Below are positions 1 to 10,288 of a stretch of 64,000 nt of DNA, in pieces (position 1 is the first letter of the stretch; each line of letters begins with the position of its first letter). The stretch comes from Aspidapion aeneum. Lineage: Eukaryota > Arthropoda > Insecta > Coleoptera > Brentidae. The position numbers and the translations under genes were made by a program. The DNA lies in contig OY755045.1 in NCBI GenBank assembly GCA_963576565.1, positions 37,344,667 through 37,408,666 of the forward strand. Reading direction: 5' to 3'. The notes beneath the pieces are model-generated. The model was not told where the DNA came from. It saw nothing but the letters and a program-made list of their open reading frames with translations, and ran no database searches.

Positions 1-159
1 ACCGATTTGTCTTAAACTTGAGAGTTTGCAGTGCCTGAGAACACTTAAAACAGTTTTACCATAAAACTTAAAAAATTCAAAATGGCGAATCCAAAATGGC
101 GGAACCAAACACTACACCTACCAAATTTTAACACTCGACTTAATGGATTTACCAATACT
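1..159. repeat. Interior fragment of a GGCGCC-family inverted-repeat element
   Basis: Bases 17-56 match the inverted interior of the complete element at 4360-4967, and bases 110-150 (the block reading CCAAACACTACACCTACC) match its right inner arm. The copy is broken at 160, where a foldback element begins. Its outer right end probably reappears at 2889-2960. The left end lies outside the window, so its full structure cannot be checked. Confidence 0.5.
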
Positions 160-2887
160 TCCCAACTAACATTTATAGTAGCGGCTACATGTTCTAAAGG
201 CTTTGCTACTTTCTTATAGTAGAAATGTGGTGATCCCAACCAAAATTTGTTACTTTTTAGTTCTAACTACTATTTAGTATAAGGAAATAGTAGATGTTTC
301 GTAAAAACGACCCTCTAAACTACTTCTTAGGATTGTTTCTTGATAGTCGATTCTGATAGTCTTCTCTACCACAATAGGACGTTGCTAAAGTTTTACTTTC
401 TTTTTAGTCGTTATTTCGTAGTCGCCCTGACTTTTATATCCTACTTAATTACCACTAGAAAGTTAATCTTCATTGGAGTCGCAAACAAGTGTATCCGACA
501 ACTACATTATAACTTTAATTTTTACCACAAAAGTTTGTGTCATCATAGTAACATCTGATGTAACAATGTAGACAAAATAACTTTTTGGATCAACTTTAAA
601 GTCGCAACTACTTTGACTTTTTTTTAATGTCGATCTTTTAAAGTAATCTCTCCTTCCTGTTTCTACTTTGAAAACGTAGACTTTTTGAAGTCGCATCTTG
701 GTCGCACACATTCTTAACCCTACTTTTTGTGGCTCCTTTTATAATATGGGAATATTAGGAATAGTTTTGCAAATATTTTTTTAACTACCTTGAGCAGTCC
801 ATTTTTTCGAGCTCATTGCTTGACCATTTTGCAAAACAATCAAAATGCAAAATATTGATCCAAAGTATCGAGTACCGCACACGGATTTTAAGAATTCCCT
901 GGTCCATGCTTAATCTCCCTCCTTAATCTTTTACGCTACTTGTTCCTGTTCTATTCTTGTACTGTCGTTCGTGGTTTGTGCTGTGGCACCACCCTATCGC
1001 CATCGCCATCGTAACCCTCTTGTGCGGACTAAACCGAATTCGTTTATCTATGCCTCTTGTGCTGACGTGTCGTGTCTCACTGTGATTCATTTTATGTGAT
1101 GAGGGTTTTCTTCAAATTTTTGCTGTTGTTAAAGCTTGGTTTGAAGTGAATAAACTGAAATTTCTGCTGTGTTTTGTGCCAGGCTTTATTGCAATAGGTC
1201 CCTAATATCTAATTTATGCACGGCCCCTAAAATAACCTCTGGGATATGCTAGACTTCATCTAGGAACTTTTGTGCTGTTTGCGGCGATTAAAAAAACAAG
1301 TTAAATATATCGTGGTTACATGCGGATTTCTAAGCGATCTAACAAGTCTCAGAGATTGTTTTTTTACTTATAGGGCTTATAATAATAAAAATTACTGAAT
1401 ATTGACAATGCGTTTCTGCAACGAAGGAGTAGAAATTCGAGTGTGTTATCTAGAACTAAAAAGGAATGCCGACATAAAAGTCGTAAGTGACACGTTGTAA
1501 CGACGAAACCCCAACTAGAAATAATTTCTTAAAAGTAACCGCAACGTACTCCCGCTACGTCTCAGTATACCATACAGCGACGTTATAATTCCCTAAGTGG
1601 GGAACCAATTTCTGGTTATAACTACTTGGCCAAGTGTTTAGTCACTGTAGTAACAACTACACTACTACGTCGTAGCCAGGTATCCACTACGTCGTAGAGG
1701 CTGTTTTTTTCCGTAATGGCATAAAAGTTGCGATGTAGTTGCAAATAATATAATCGTTTCTTTTTGGTAGAATTGTTACACAATATGGTGGACACAACAG
1801 TAAACAGACTCGCTTAGTTTTTTGTTTGGTTATGGTTATAACATGTACTATGTTATCCAAAAGTGTGAGAATTTACGAGCAGAGGATCAAAATTCGAGTG
1901 CGACGCAAAGTTTTTTGTATAACATGCATTATATATATTGCAAAAAACCGGTGCGCCCGTAAAATTGAGCCGTTTTCGGGTAGCTGATGGAATTTTTGTG
2001 TTGTGATTTTGGAGGTTATGTTTTCATAATCGACAGTTAACTCCAACAAATGGTGCTTAAGAAGAGCATTTTTGGTAAGCTTCAACTAATTTGTTTATAA
2101 AATAGTATAGCTCTTTAATATGAGCTCATAAAACGACAAAAAAAAATTTAAATTTTCTTTCTTACATAAAAACATGGCGTCCCAAACTATATTCCCTGAT
2201 AGTCGAAAGGGTTACTTGAAAGTGAGCCTAAGTTACGGCAACGTGTCACTTACGACTTTTATGTCGGCATTCCTTTTTAGTTCTAGATAACACACTCGAA
2301 TTTCTACTCCTTCGTTGCAGAAACGTATTATTAACTAGCTTTCGCCACTAGAAAACGTCTACAGAGTGATAGGAACCACGCGACCAAGATGCGACTTCAA
2401 AAAGTCTACGTTTTCAAAGTAGAAACAGGAAGGAGAGATTACTTTAAAAGATCGACATTAAAAAAAAGTCAAAGTAGTTGCCGCTTTAAAGTTGATCCAA
2501 AAAGTTATTTTGTCTACATTGTTACATCAGTTACAAGTTATAATGTTGTCGGATACACTTGTCTGGGACTCCAATGAAGCTTAACTTTCTAGTGGTAATT
2601 AAGTAGGATATAAAAGTCAGGGCGACTACGAAATAACGACTAAAAAGAAAGTAAAACTTTAGCAACGTCCTATTGTGGTAGAGAAGACTATCAGAATCGA
2701 CTATTAAGAAACAATCCTAAGAAGTAGTTTAGAGGGTCGTTTTTACGAAACATCTACTATTTCCTGATACTAAATAGTAGTTAGCACTAAAAAGTAACAA
2801 CTTTTGGTTGGGATCACCACATTTCTACTATAAGAAAGTAGCAAAGCCTTTAGAACATGTAGCCGCTACTATAAATGTTAGTTGGGA
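160..2887. mobile_element. 2.7 kb foldback (long inverted repeat) DNA element
   Basis: The ends are TCCCAACTAACATTTATAG at the left and its reverse complement at the right. The left arm 160-705 pairs with about 2380-2887 at high identity; pairing then resumes between 1407-1500 and about 2238-2335. The left arm therefore carries about 700 bp (706-1406) that the right arm lacks, an insertion in one arm or a deletion in the other. The centre (1501-2237) shows no transposase. Mirror-image small ORFs in the arms are only a result of the inversion. It seems to have replaced about 115 bp of the GGCGCC-family element it sits in, and I see no clean target duplication. Confidence 0.6.
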
Positions 2888-2960
2888 GTTGGCGGCGCCG
2901 AGTTGGCCCGATGCTCCGTTGGCCCGGCGCCCAGTTGGCGGCGCCCAGTTGCCCATTCCG
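2888..2960. repeat. Right terminal repeat of a GGCGCC-array element
   Basis: Alternating GTTGGCGGCGCC and GCGCCCAGTT units end in TTGCCCATTCCG. The reverse complement begins CGGAATGGGCAACTGGGC, which matches the left end of the element at 36076 apart from one missing base. The predicted 8-bp duplication at 2961-2968 cannot be confirmed because the other end is outside the window. Confidence 0.6.
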
Positions 2961-3289
2961 AGGTGCCTCTGATAAGTTTTTGTTGAAACACTCTTTAAAA
3001 CATTCAACAACAACCAATTAAAAGTAAAATTCAATTGTAAAAAATGCGTGGAAGAAGCTTATATGGTCTTATTATTTTAAATTATACCCCTATTACAGAA
3101 TTTCTATAACACATTAAGCATTACATTTTCTGAAACATTCGTTACATTTTTCGTCACGTAACTATCATTAGATATAGTCAACTATATGAACTTCATTGCA
3201 AGCTCAAACCGTACTGTTTTAAGACTACTCTCCCGAAAAATTAAATAAAATTATAACTAAAGGCCAAAAAGCGTTTCAGAAAGTCGTGA
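2961..3289. other. AT-rich spacer, no gene seen
   Basis: No ORF of interest, RNA gene or clear repeat was recognised here. Confidence 0.4.
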
Positions 3290-3379
3290 TTATACAGGGT
3301 TTTTCATCGAAAACTTAAGACTTTTGGGGTATTTCTTGATTGAATTTGGAAAAATCGAGTGCGACAAAAATTATTGGAT

Positions 3380-4075
3380 TGCCAAAAATCGACGTGTCAC
3401 AGGATTTTTCCAAAATCAATTTTGCCCCCCTTCAAGGGCTAAACTTCACCTTTACATTTTGAATAGGTAAAGTGGGTCTAGCGATACCTTATTTTGAAGT
3501 TATCTTACAACCGTGTAAAAATTTAGAAAACCTATTGATTGGTTTTTGAGATATTTGCTTTCAAATTTAACATGATAAAATAAAAATTAAATCAGAATTT
3601 TATTTCTGATTTAGATTTTATTTTATCAGTCCATGTAAAAGTAGAAAATTTGAAGGCAAATATTTTAAAAACTAATCAATAGTTTTTCAACATTTTTACA
3701 CGGTTGTAATTATATATTCCAGAGAGGCAAAAAAGCGTTCGAGGGGACAACTTCACTTTTATATTTTGAATAGGTAAAGTGGGCCTAGTGATACCTTGCT
3801 TTGAAGTTATCTGACATATCTTTACAACCGTTCAAAAATTTATAAAATCTTTCGATTAGTTTTTTAGATATTTGCCTACAAATTTGAAAATTTAACATGG
3901 ACTGATAAAACAATAATTAAATCAAAAAAATATAAAATTCTGATTTAATTTTTATTTCATCAATCCATGTTAAATATGAAAACTTGAAGGCAAATATCTT
4001 CAAAATTAATCAATAGTTTTTGAAATTTATCTTCAAAATTAATCGACAGTTTTTGACAGTTTAGCTACAGAAATT
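3380..4075. repeat. AT-rich palindromic repeat, two adjacent copies
   Basis: Two units, each with inverted halves, contain the phrases AAAGTGGGTCTAGCGATACC and ACACGGTTGTAA around an AT-rich centre (ATCAGAATTTTATTTCTGAT near 3590-3612). The same family forms a cleaner inverted repeat at 42589-43108. No coding capacity is visible, so this is probably a non-autonomous inverted-repeat element that has decayed. Confidence 0.5.
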
Positions 4076-4189
4076 TCAAGATAGTGAAAAATGAGATTTT
4101 CAGTGTAAAAAAATCCTTGACATTGTAACGATGATTTTGGTCAAAATATAAATGCTAATGAAAGTTAAGAAATTGAAAAAATGCTAAGT

Positions 4190-4359
4190 TTTTAACGGAG
4201 AATCGCATCAATATCTCATTTTCGGAATTTGGTAGAACATATTTTTCTTAAAAATTTCTCTTATAACCAAAAACATTGTAGCAACTTTTGTTTCTGAGAT
4301 ATTTACAAAAAACTGTTTTAAGGCTGATATAGCGTTCTAGTGTGCTAATGGGCTAGGAA
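4190..4359. repeat. Dispersed repeat family C, split by the element at 4360
   Basis: Similar sequence lies at 19440-19655 and, inverted, at 7396-7600, including AAAACTGTTTTAAGGCTGATAT and GGCTAGGAA. The right part continues after the inserted element at 4968 with GGTATCAGATCCGTCATG. The uninterrupted version is at 7396-7430. Confidence 0.55.
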
Positions 4360-4967
4360 AGGTCTAGGACAACTGGGCGACGCCAACTCGGCTCCGCCAA
4401 ATGAGCGCCGGGCTAAAAAAAAATTTTTGCTGGAATGTGCAGATGAAAAACAAAATAGATATATCATTTATACAAAAACATCTTTAAAAAATCCTTTACG
4501 CAATTTTTTTGAAATTTGGTTTTCTTAAGTAAAGTTAAATTCATTAAGTCGAGTGTTGAAATTTGGTAGGTGTAGTGTTTGGTAACCTGGTAACACAGGA
4601 TAAGACTGTTTTTAGTGATCTCAGGCACTGCAAACTTTCAATCAACAAATAGGTTTAAAAATAAAGAAATCAGCCATTTTGGATCCGCCATTGTTGTAAT
4701 AAAAAACGTAAATTGTAGTGTTACCAGGTTACCAAACACTACACCTACCAAATTTCAACACTCGACTTAATGGATTTAACTTTACATAACATAACCAAAT
4801 TTCAAAAAAATTGCTAAAGGATTTTTTAAAGATGTTTTTGTATATTTAATATAACTATTTTGTTTTTCAACTGCACATTTTATCCAAAAAAAAATTAGTC
4901 CGGCGCCGAGTTGGCCCGGCGCCCAGTTGGCGGCGCCGAGTCGGCGGCGCCCAGTTGTCCCAGTCCG
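4360..4967. mobile_element. 608-bp non-autonomous DNA element with GGCGCC-array ends and 8-bp target duplications
   Basis: Ends are AGGTCTAGGACAACTGGGCG and the inverse of CGGACTGGGACAACTGGGCG. The flanks are identical 8-mers GCTAGGAA at 4352-4359 and 4968-4975. Inverted arms extend about 250 bp inwards and share the blocks ATCTTTAAAAAATCCTTTA and TTAAGTCGAGTGTTGAAATT. There is no ORF. Eight-bp duplications are known for the hAT and P superfamilies; the ends do not let me choose between them. It is a short relative of the 4763-bp element at 36076. Confidence 0.8.
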
Positions 4968-5099
4968 GCTAGGAAGGTATCAGATCCGTCATGAATCCAT
5001 TTATTTGTAGTGACGCTTTTATTTAACATTTCTTATGTACTATCAAAATTGGATTTTAGGTATTGCTGTCCCTTGACATTATTTTGTGTTTTTTCCATT

Positions 5100-5595
5100 A
5101 ATAAATGCTTTATATCTTTTTCGTTATTTAATATCCTTATAGTTTGTCATAAAGGACAAATAAAAAATTGTCTAAGATCATAAAGGAAAAGGGCGTACAG
5201 TCCTATGTTTAAAACGGAATTATTAATAACCGGACATTATCAAAAACGTCATTTTTCAAAACAAGACAAGAGCAAAACCGAAGTTCTGTATAACGTCTTT
5301 TATCAAAACCGCACAAAATCAAAAAGGACAAAATGATAAAAAGGGATCGGGCCTTGCTCACAAGCTAGGCAACGTCACAGTTCACCTAACGAAGAGCGGT
5401 TCTGATATTGCTATGCAATTGAAGCGTCCTTCACTGCAATTTCTTTTTTTTACTGTCATGCCTAAATCTCCAGTTATTAAGAATTCCGTTTTTGCCATTG
5501 GACTATTATACCATTTTCATTTATGATCTTGGACGATTTTGTTTTTGTCATTTACGACGATGGATAGAGATTCTCCGTAGTATAGATGCGTAGAC
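5100..5595. repeat. Dispersed repeat family A
   Basis: The reverse complement matches parts of 19655-20668 and the flank at 27116-27150, for example CAAAACAAGACAAGAGCAAAA, GACAAAATCAAAAAGGAC-like blocks and a segment near 5390-5460 with GCGTCCTTCACTGCAATTT. It is an uninterrupted paralogue of the site occupied by the BEL/Pao element at 20669. No coding potential was seen. Confidence 0.55.
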
Positions 5596-5950
5596 TTGCA
5601 CTTTGATTCGCCACGTAAACTGTACTTAAGTTTTGAAGCATGTATGTAGGTATGTAATTTGGCTTTTTAACTGTAAAATGTTTAAAAATTATAATTATGT
5701 TAATTTTACCCACATATAGTTAAGTACTTATAGTAATAAGTTGTATCAAAAACAATGTAATGCGAAGTTAAATTTAAAAATGGAGGTGATCGATCAAAAT
5801 TATTACTTTTCATCTTGTAAGGCTCGTTTAAGAAATTTTTGCTTTAAGGCATTTTGCAAAGCAATAAATTGAAAAATATACTATTAAGGAAGTTAAAAAT
5901 TTTTAAAGTTTTATGATTAAAGATTAAACTATTTTCTTCTTTTATCTGCA
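5596..5950. other. AT-rich spacer, no gene seen
   Basis: Low-complexity AT-rich sequence with no supported feature. Confidence 0.4.
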
Positions 5951-5954
5951 TAAT

Positions 5955-7360
5955 AATAGGGTATTTGACAAATTTTTAGAAAATAGTTTAGAATGATATA
6001 TAGATCCCTAATTTGCTACGCAAAATTATTAAAATAGTATATTTTATCATGACAACATTTAAAATCAAGTTTTCTAATTTCCGATTTGAATTGCCGCTAA
6101 AACGCTCATTTCTAGCATGGCGTTGCAATGACGTCACAGCGCAGTAAACTCGCGGACAGATTCACGGCATTCAAGTGTTTATTTGTTTTTGTTCTGTGTT
6201 TTTACTGTTTTTATGTAAAAAAATGTCCTATAAGTGGTTCGTTTCGGTTCGGTTCGGTTCGGTTGGGTTGTGTGCCTACAGCAGTCAAAAACGGAAAAAG
6301 TAGCTAGAACTTGCTCGAAGAGACCCAAGGGCCTTATCTATTACATGTTCACTTTACATTTGTGAAGATCACTTTGATATGAGTATAACTAAATTGTTTC
6401 TATTAATTTTTCTCACGTTGTCTATAATATATATAACTATTTCGTAAATGACGATAAAATTTTTGAGGTTTTGTTTATTACAAGGGGTGAACAACTATAA
6501 TAGGCAGAAAGGTGTACAAATTTTTAGGTGGTGCTAGGCAGTTATTAGGCAGGACCAGTGAGTACCTCTAAATGCAGGACTAGGCAGTGCACATGCAGGC
6601 TAAATGTAGGACTGAGCAGTGCATATGCAAGACTAGGCAGTGCATAGGCAGGACTAGGCAGTACCTACGCAGGACTATGCAGTGTAACCTATACAGTACT
6701 TTAAGTATTGCTGGTCGTTGTATACTTTTTGCCTACCTGTCCTGCAATTTTTGATTGTTTCTTAATGCTTAAAATAATAATGATTGGGTATTTAACTGAA
6801 TCTATTGTAAGTGGCATATTAAACAAAAAAGCAAAACATATAACCTACCCTCAAAATCTAAATGAGTAAAAGTAGGTTATAGGTAGGTCACTTATATATT
6901 TTAACGATTCTAAATTCCGCAAAACAATAATCACTGTTGTTGGCAAAGAAGCCTGCCCCCATAAAGGAATTGAGCATTGTTGGAGCTATCGGCTTTGAAG
7001 AATCCGTTTTCCATTGAAAATGCTTTTTATAAGCAAAACACCAAATAAAATCTAATTTAGGACGATAATTCGCAGTTTAAACCAAAGCAAACATTACCAT
7101 CCATAAGAAAATAACACAGAAAATAGGTTCGTTCAAGGCGTTTACTGTTTTGTGACGTCACTCGCAGCTGATTGGTAGACCGCCTGTTTTGAATCACGTG
7201 GCTAATTGTTTTAATTTAATGAATTTATTTAATTAAAATAACTATGAATTTGAGATAAAATTAAGCAAAAAAGTTTGTTTTTAGCATTCCCAAGACCTAA
7301 AGAGATATCTAAATATAAATATATATTTATTTTTTACTATTGTCAAACACCCTATTGCGA
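5955..7360. mobile_element. Probable 1.4 kb inverted-repeat DNA element
   Basis: TAGGGTATTTGACAA near 5957 is mirrored by TTGTCAAACACCCTA near 7342-7357. Further in, GACGTCAC lies on both sides, near 6130 and 7153, each followed or preceded by GC-richer sequence. No transposase ORF is present and no target duplication is obvious. It contains a short GGTTC run (6238-6268) and a minisatellite (6525-6685). Confidence 0.4.
6525..6685. repeat. Minisatellite, about 22-24 bp units
   Basis: Six or seven imperfect units around the phrase AGGACTAGGCAGTGCATATGC follow one another. No reading frame runs through them. They lie inside the inverted-repeat element. Confidence 0.7.
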
Positions 7361-7383
7361 ATGCGCTCTATTTCGCTATATAT

Positions 7384-7872
7384 ACCTTAAATAAATGGAT
7401 CCATGACGGATCTGATACCTTCCTAGCTATCATATTAGCAAAAGTGAAGCCATGATGTTATATGAGCCTTGAAAACAGTTTTTTGTAATTATCTCAGAAA
7501 CTAAAGCTCTTACGAAGTTTTTGGTTATAACACAAATTATTGAGCAAAATGTAATCCATTATATTCCGAAAACCGCGAAAGTTATAATTTTTTAAAATTT
7601 TTCATAGCGTTAATAGATTTTGACGAAAATCTAATCAGCTTGTTAGAGTGTCGAACACTATTTAACCAGCATTTTATGAAAATCGGTTCAGCGGTTTAGA
7701 AGCTATCGTGTTACGGACAGAAATAATACATACACAAACAGACATCACCACGATATTGCTAAGATAGGTCAAAATACACCCAAATAACACATTTTCGGCG
7801 TTTTCTCAAAAAAAAAATCGTTGAAAATAATACATTCTCTGACCATTGCTACGCGGGCTAGGAAGGTAAATA
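7384..7872 (-). repeat. Dispersed repeat family C, uninterrupted copy
   Basis: The reverse complement matches 19225-19655 and 4190-4359. It has GCTATCGTGTTACGGACAG with a flanking ACATACACAAACAGACATC, and ends near GCTACGCGGGCTAGGAAGG. Bases 7420-7427 (TTCCTAGC) are the single-copy version of the 8-mer duplicated around 4360-4967. Confidence 0.55.
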
Positions 7873-8398
7873 AATGATTTTTGAGATACAAAGCATCAAA
7901 GTTGACGATTTTTTAAATTTTTTTGGTCATAACTTCTTTTAAAATCACAGCAAAAATATGAAATTTAGTGAAGTTAGGTGCTGTATCAAAATAGAAGCAA
8001 TAATTGATATAGAAATGATCTTTACAAAAATTTTGGGGGCAATTTCTTTAAAAAATGTATGTTTTGTTAATAGACTTAGAAATTCCATATTAAACGGAAT
8101 ACTTTTGTTGATGTTTTATGTTATTAGAAACAAGTCTGTAGGTAGACATAACAATAACATATCATTGATTTTTTTTTAAAGTTTATGGAAGCAAAAAGAA
8201 AAAGGTGTAATTTTTTTAAATAATTTGGATTAATTTAAATAAACAAAAGACTGGGTTTTTTTCGAGGTGCTTTCCAGGCTCAAAAAATTTTTGGTTGGAC
8301 CTCAGAAAGGGGTCTACTCACATACACTTTTTTTTTTCAGAAGGGTGGTTCCTCGTTTAAAAGCTTATGAAAAAACTCTGCCAATATATGGGCCCCTA
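7873..8398. other. AT-rich region, no supported gene
   Basis: A 73-codon ORF at 7958-8179 is AT-driven, with no recognisable motif and no context, so I do not call it a gene. Confidence 0.4.
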
Positions 8399-8845
8399 AG
8401 CTCACACTAGGTACTATAGTTATAGTGTACGTGTGAGCTAATATAACTAAAAACTGAAATATATTTTATTCAACTCCAGACTAAATTACCTTTTGTTTGA
8501 TACCACACAAGCCATGTTTTGACATAAACTCAAATTTTTAAAATCTACCCCCACCCTTAAAAAAAAAACAAAAACTAAAATATATTTTGTTAAACTCCGG
8601 ACGCAATTACCTTTCATTTGATATCACACACGCCATATTTTCACATAAACTCTAATTTTTGAAATATACCCCCACCCTTTATTTGGTTTGTGTTCGGTGG
8701 ATTTCGTTCATTTTTAAATGGGACCATCTCGACCCAAGATCCAGCCTTGGTACCAAATTTCATTAAAATCGGCCAAGCGGTTTTTGAGTTATGCGCGCAT
8801 CACCATAGCTCACACTACTATAGTATAGTAGTAGTGTGAGCTAAA
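8399..8845. repeat. Tandem duplication bounded by two short palindromes
   Basis: A roughly 117-bp unit is repeated at about 8447-8560 and 8565-8680 (shared blocks ATATATTTT, AACTCC, CCCCCACCCTT). On either side lie hairpins that both begin and end with GCTCACAC / GTGTGAGC, at 8399-8439 and 8810-8845. The outer one is nearly perfect with a TATAGTATA centre. Confidence 0.6.
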
Positions 8846-9744
8846 ACGGATTTTTTTACATACCTCGAAAAATTTCATTAAATAATTTTTTCAATATTTT
8901 ATTTGTGCATAACTAAGTAAATTAGAATGACAAAAAATAATTTTTAATTTATTTTTACTTTTGGTTTAAAACAAAACAAAAACTCATCATCAATTTCTGA
9001 GATTTTTAATGATATATGTCAAAGAAGTTATTTAATAATTATTAATTTTTTACATTCTTTTGGAATACGGTACCACAAGTTTAAAAAAAGCTATTCTTTT
9101 TCGACCAAAAATAGTTTGCGTTAGGAAAATCGCTCGTATAAGAACTCGGTTGACATAGTTTTGATTTTTTGGTCCAAAATACGATATTAAATATTAACCG
9201 GCTAGGAGCTAGTCCATTTAAACTCGCCACCCTGTATACAAAACCTCTGTAATTAATGACTTAAAATGTTTAGTTACTTCGTATACAAGGTTTTACATAC
9301 CGCGGTATTAAAACATAAACCAGCCTAAAATGGGCTTTATTCTTACTTATAATTTTTTTCTATCTTCCTAACACCTACAAAAGAATTTCTTTAGTTCCAA
9401 AACATTAATTTCGTTTCTGAAGAGAAACTTAACAGGTAGACAACCACATATTTTAAATGTTGATTTTACCCTAAAACCACCTGAAATCTTATTCCGTTCA
9501 TTTTATGTTGCTGTTGACTTAAGTAGTGTGGTTTAATATTTACTAAGGCTAAAATAAATACCATCAAATGTAGAGGCAGGCGCGTTTTGTTATTTTTATA
9601 TATTATTATTTTTATTTCAAATATTTATACAGATATGTTCTATGTTAGTTTATGGCTGAATATTCAGTTAGGGTTAATTAGAATTACTTTACGAAAAATA
9701 TTTCATCAAACCACCAGAACAAGAAGAAAATAAGTACATAAAGT
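8846..9744. other. No gene seen
   Basis: AT-rich sequence without a supported ORF or repeat. Confidence 0.4.
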
Positions 9745-10288
9745 TTTTTAATTTTTTCCCATGGTTTTATCATAGTTGCTATCAGTCTTTCAAAGCTCAG
9801 CTCTCTAGGGTTTCTGGAAGTGGGCAATGTTACTTTCACATAACTTTACATTCATAGGGGAGGGAAGTAAATTAAAATTTTGATGTTTTTAAATTTTTTC
9901 CTATAGTTTTATCATATTTCCTATCAGTCTGCCAAAGGTCGGGTCTCCAGCGTTTCTTCCAAAAATTTAGGGGCTTTTAAATTTTTTTCTATAGTTTTCT
10001 CATAGTTCCTATTGGCCTTCCAAAGCTCAGCTCTTTAGCGTTTCTGGAAGTGAACAATGTTACTTATACATAACTTAAATTTAAGTTTAGGTTTTTAAAT
10101 TTTTGCTCATAGTTTTATCATAGTTCCTATTAGTCTGCCAAAACTTAGCTCTAGCGTTTCTGGAAGTGGACAATGTTACTTTTACATAACTTTACATGTA
10201 TAGCAGAGGGAAGTAAATTAAAATTTTGGGGTTTTTGGATTTTTCCCAAGGGTTTTTTCATAATTTCTATCAGTCTGCTGCTACAGTA
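9745..10288. repeat. Degenerate tandem repeat, four to five units
   Basis: Units of about 80-140 bp start with TTTTATCATAGTTCCTAT and continue with CAGTCTGCCAAA, CAGCTCT, TTTCTGGAAGTG and CAATGTTACTT, near 9770, 9908, 9990, 10110 and 10252. One related unit lies inverted at 61130-61250, so the unit is dispersed as well as tandem. The small ORFs over it are not credible. Confidence 0.65.
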
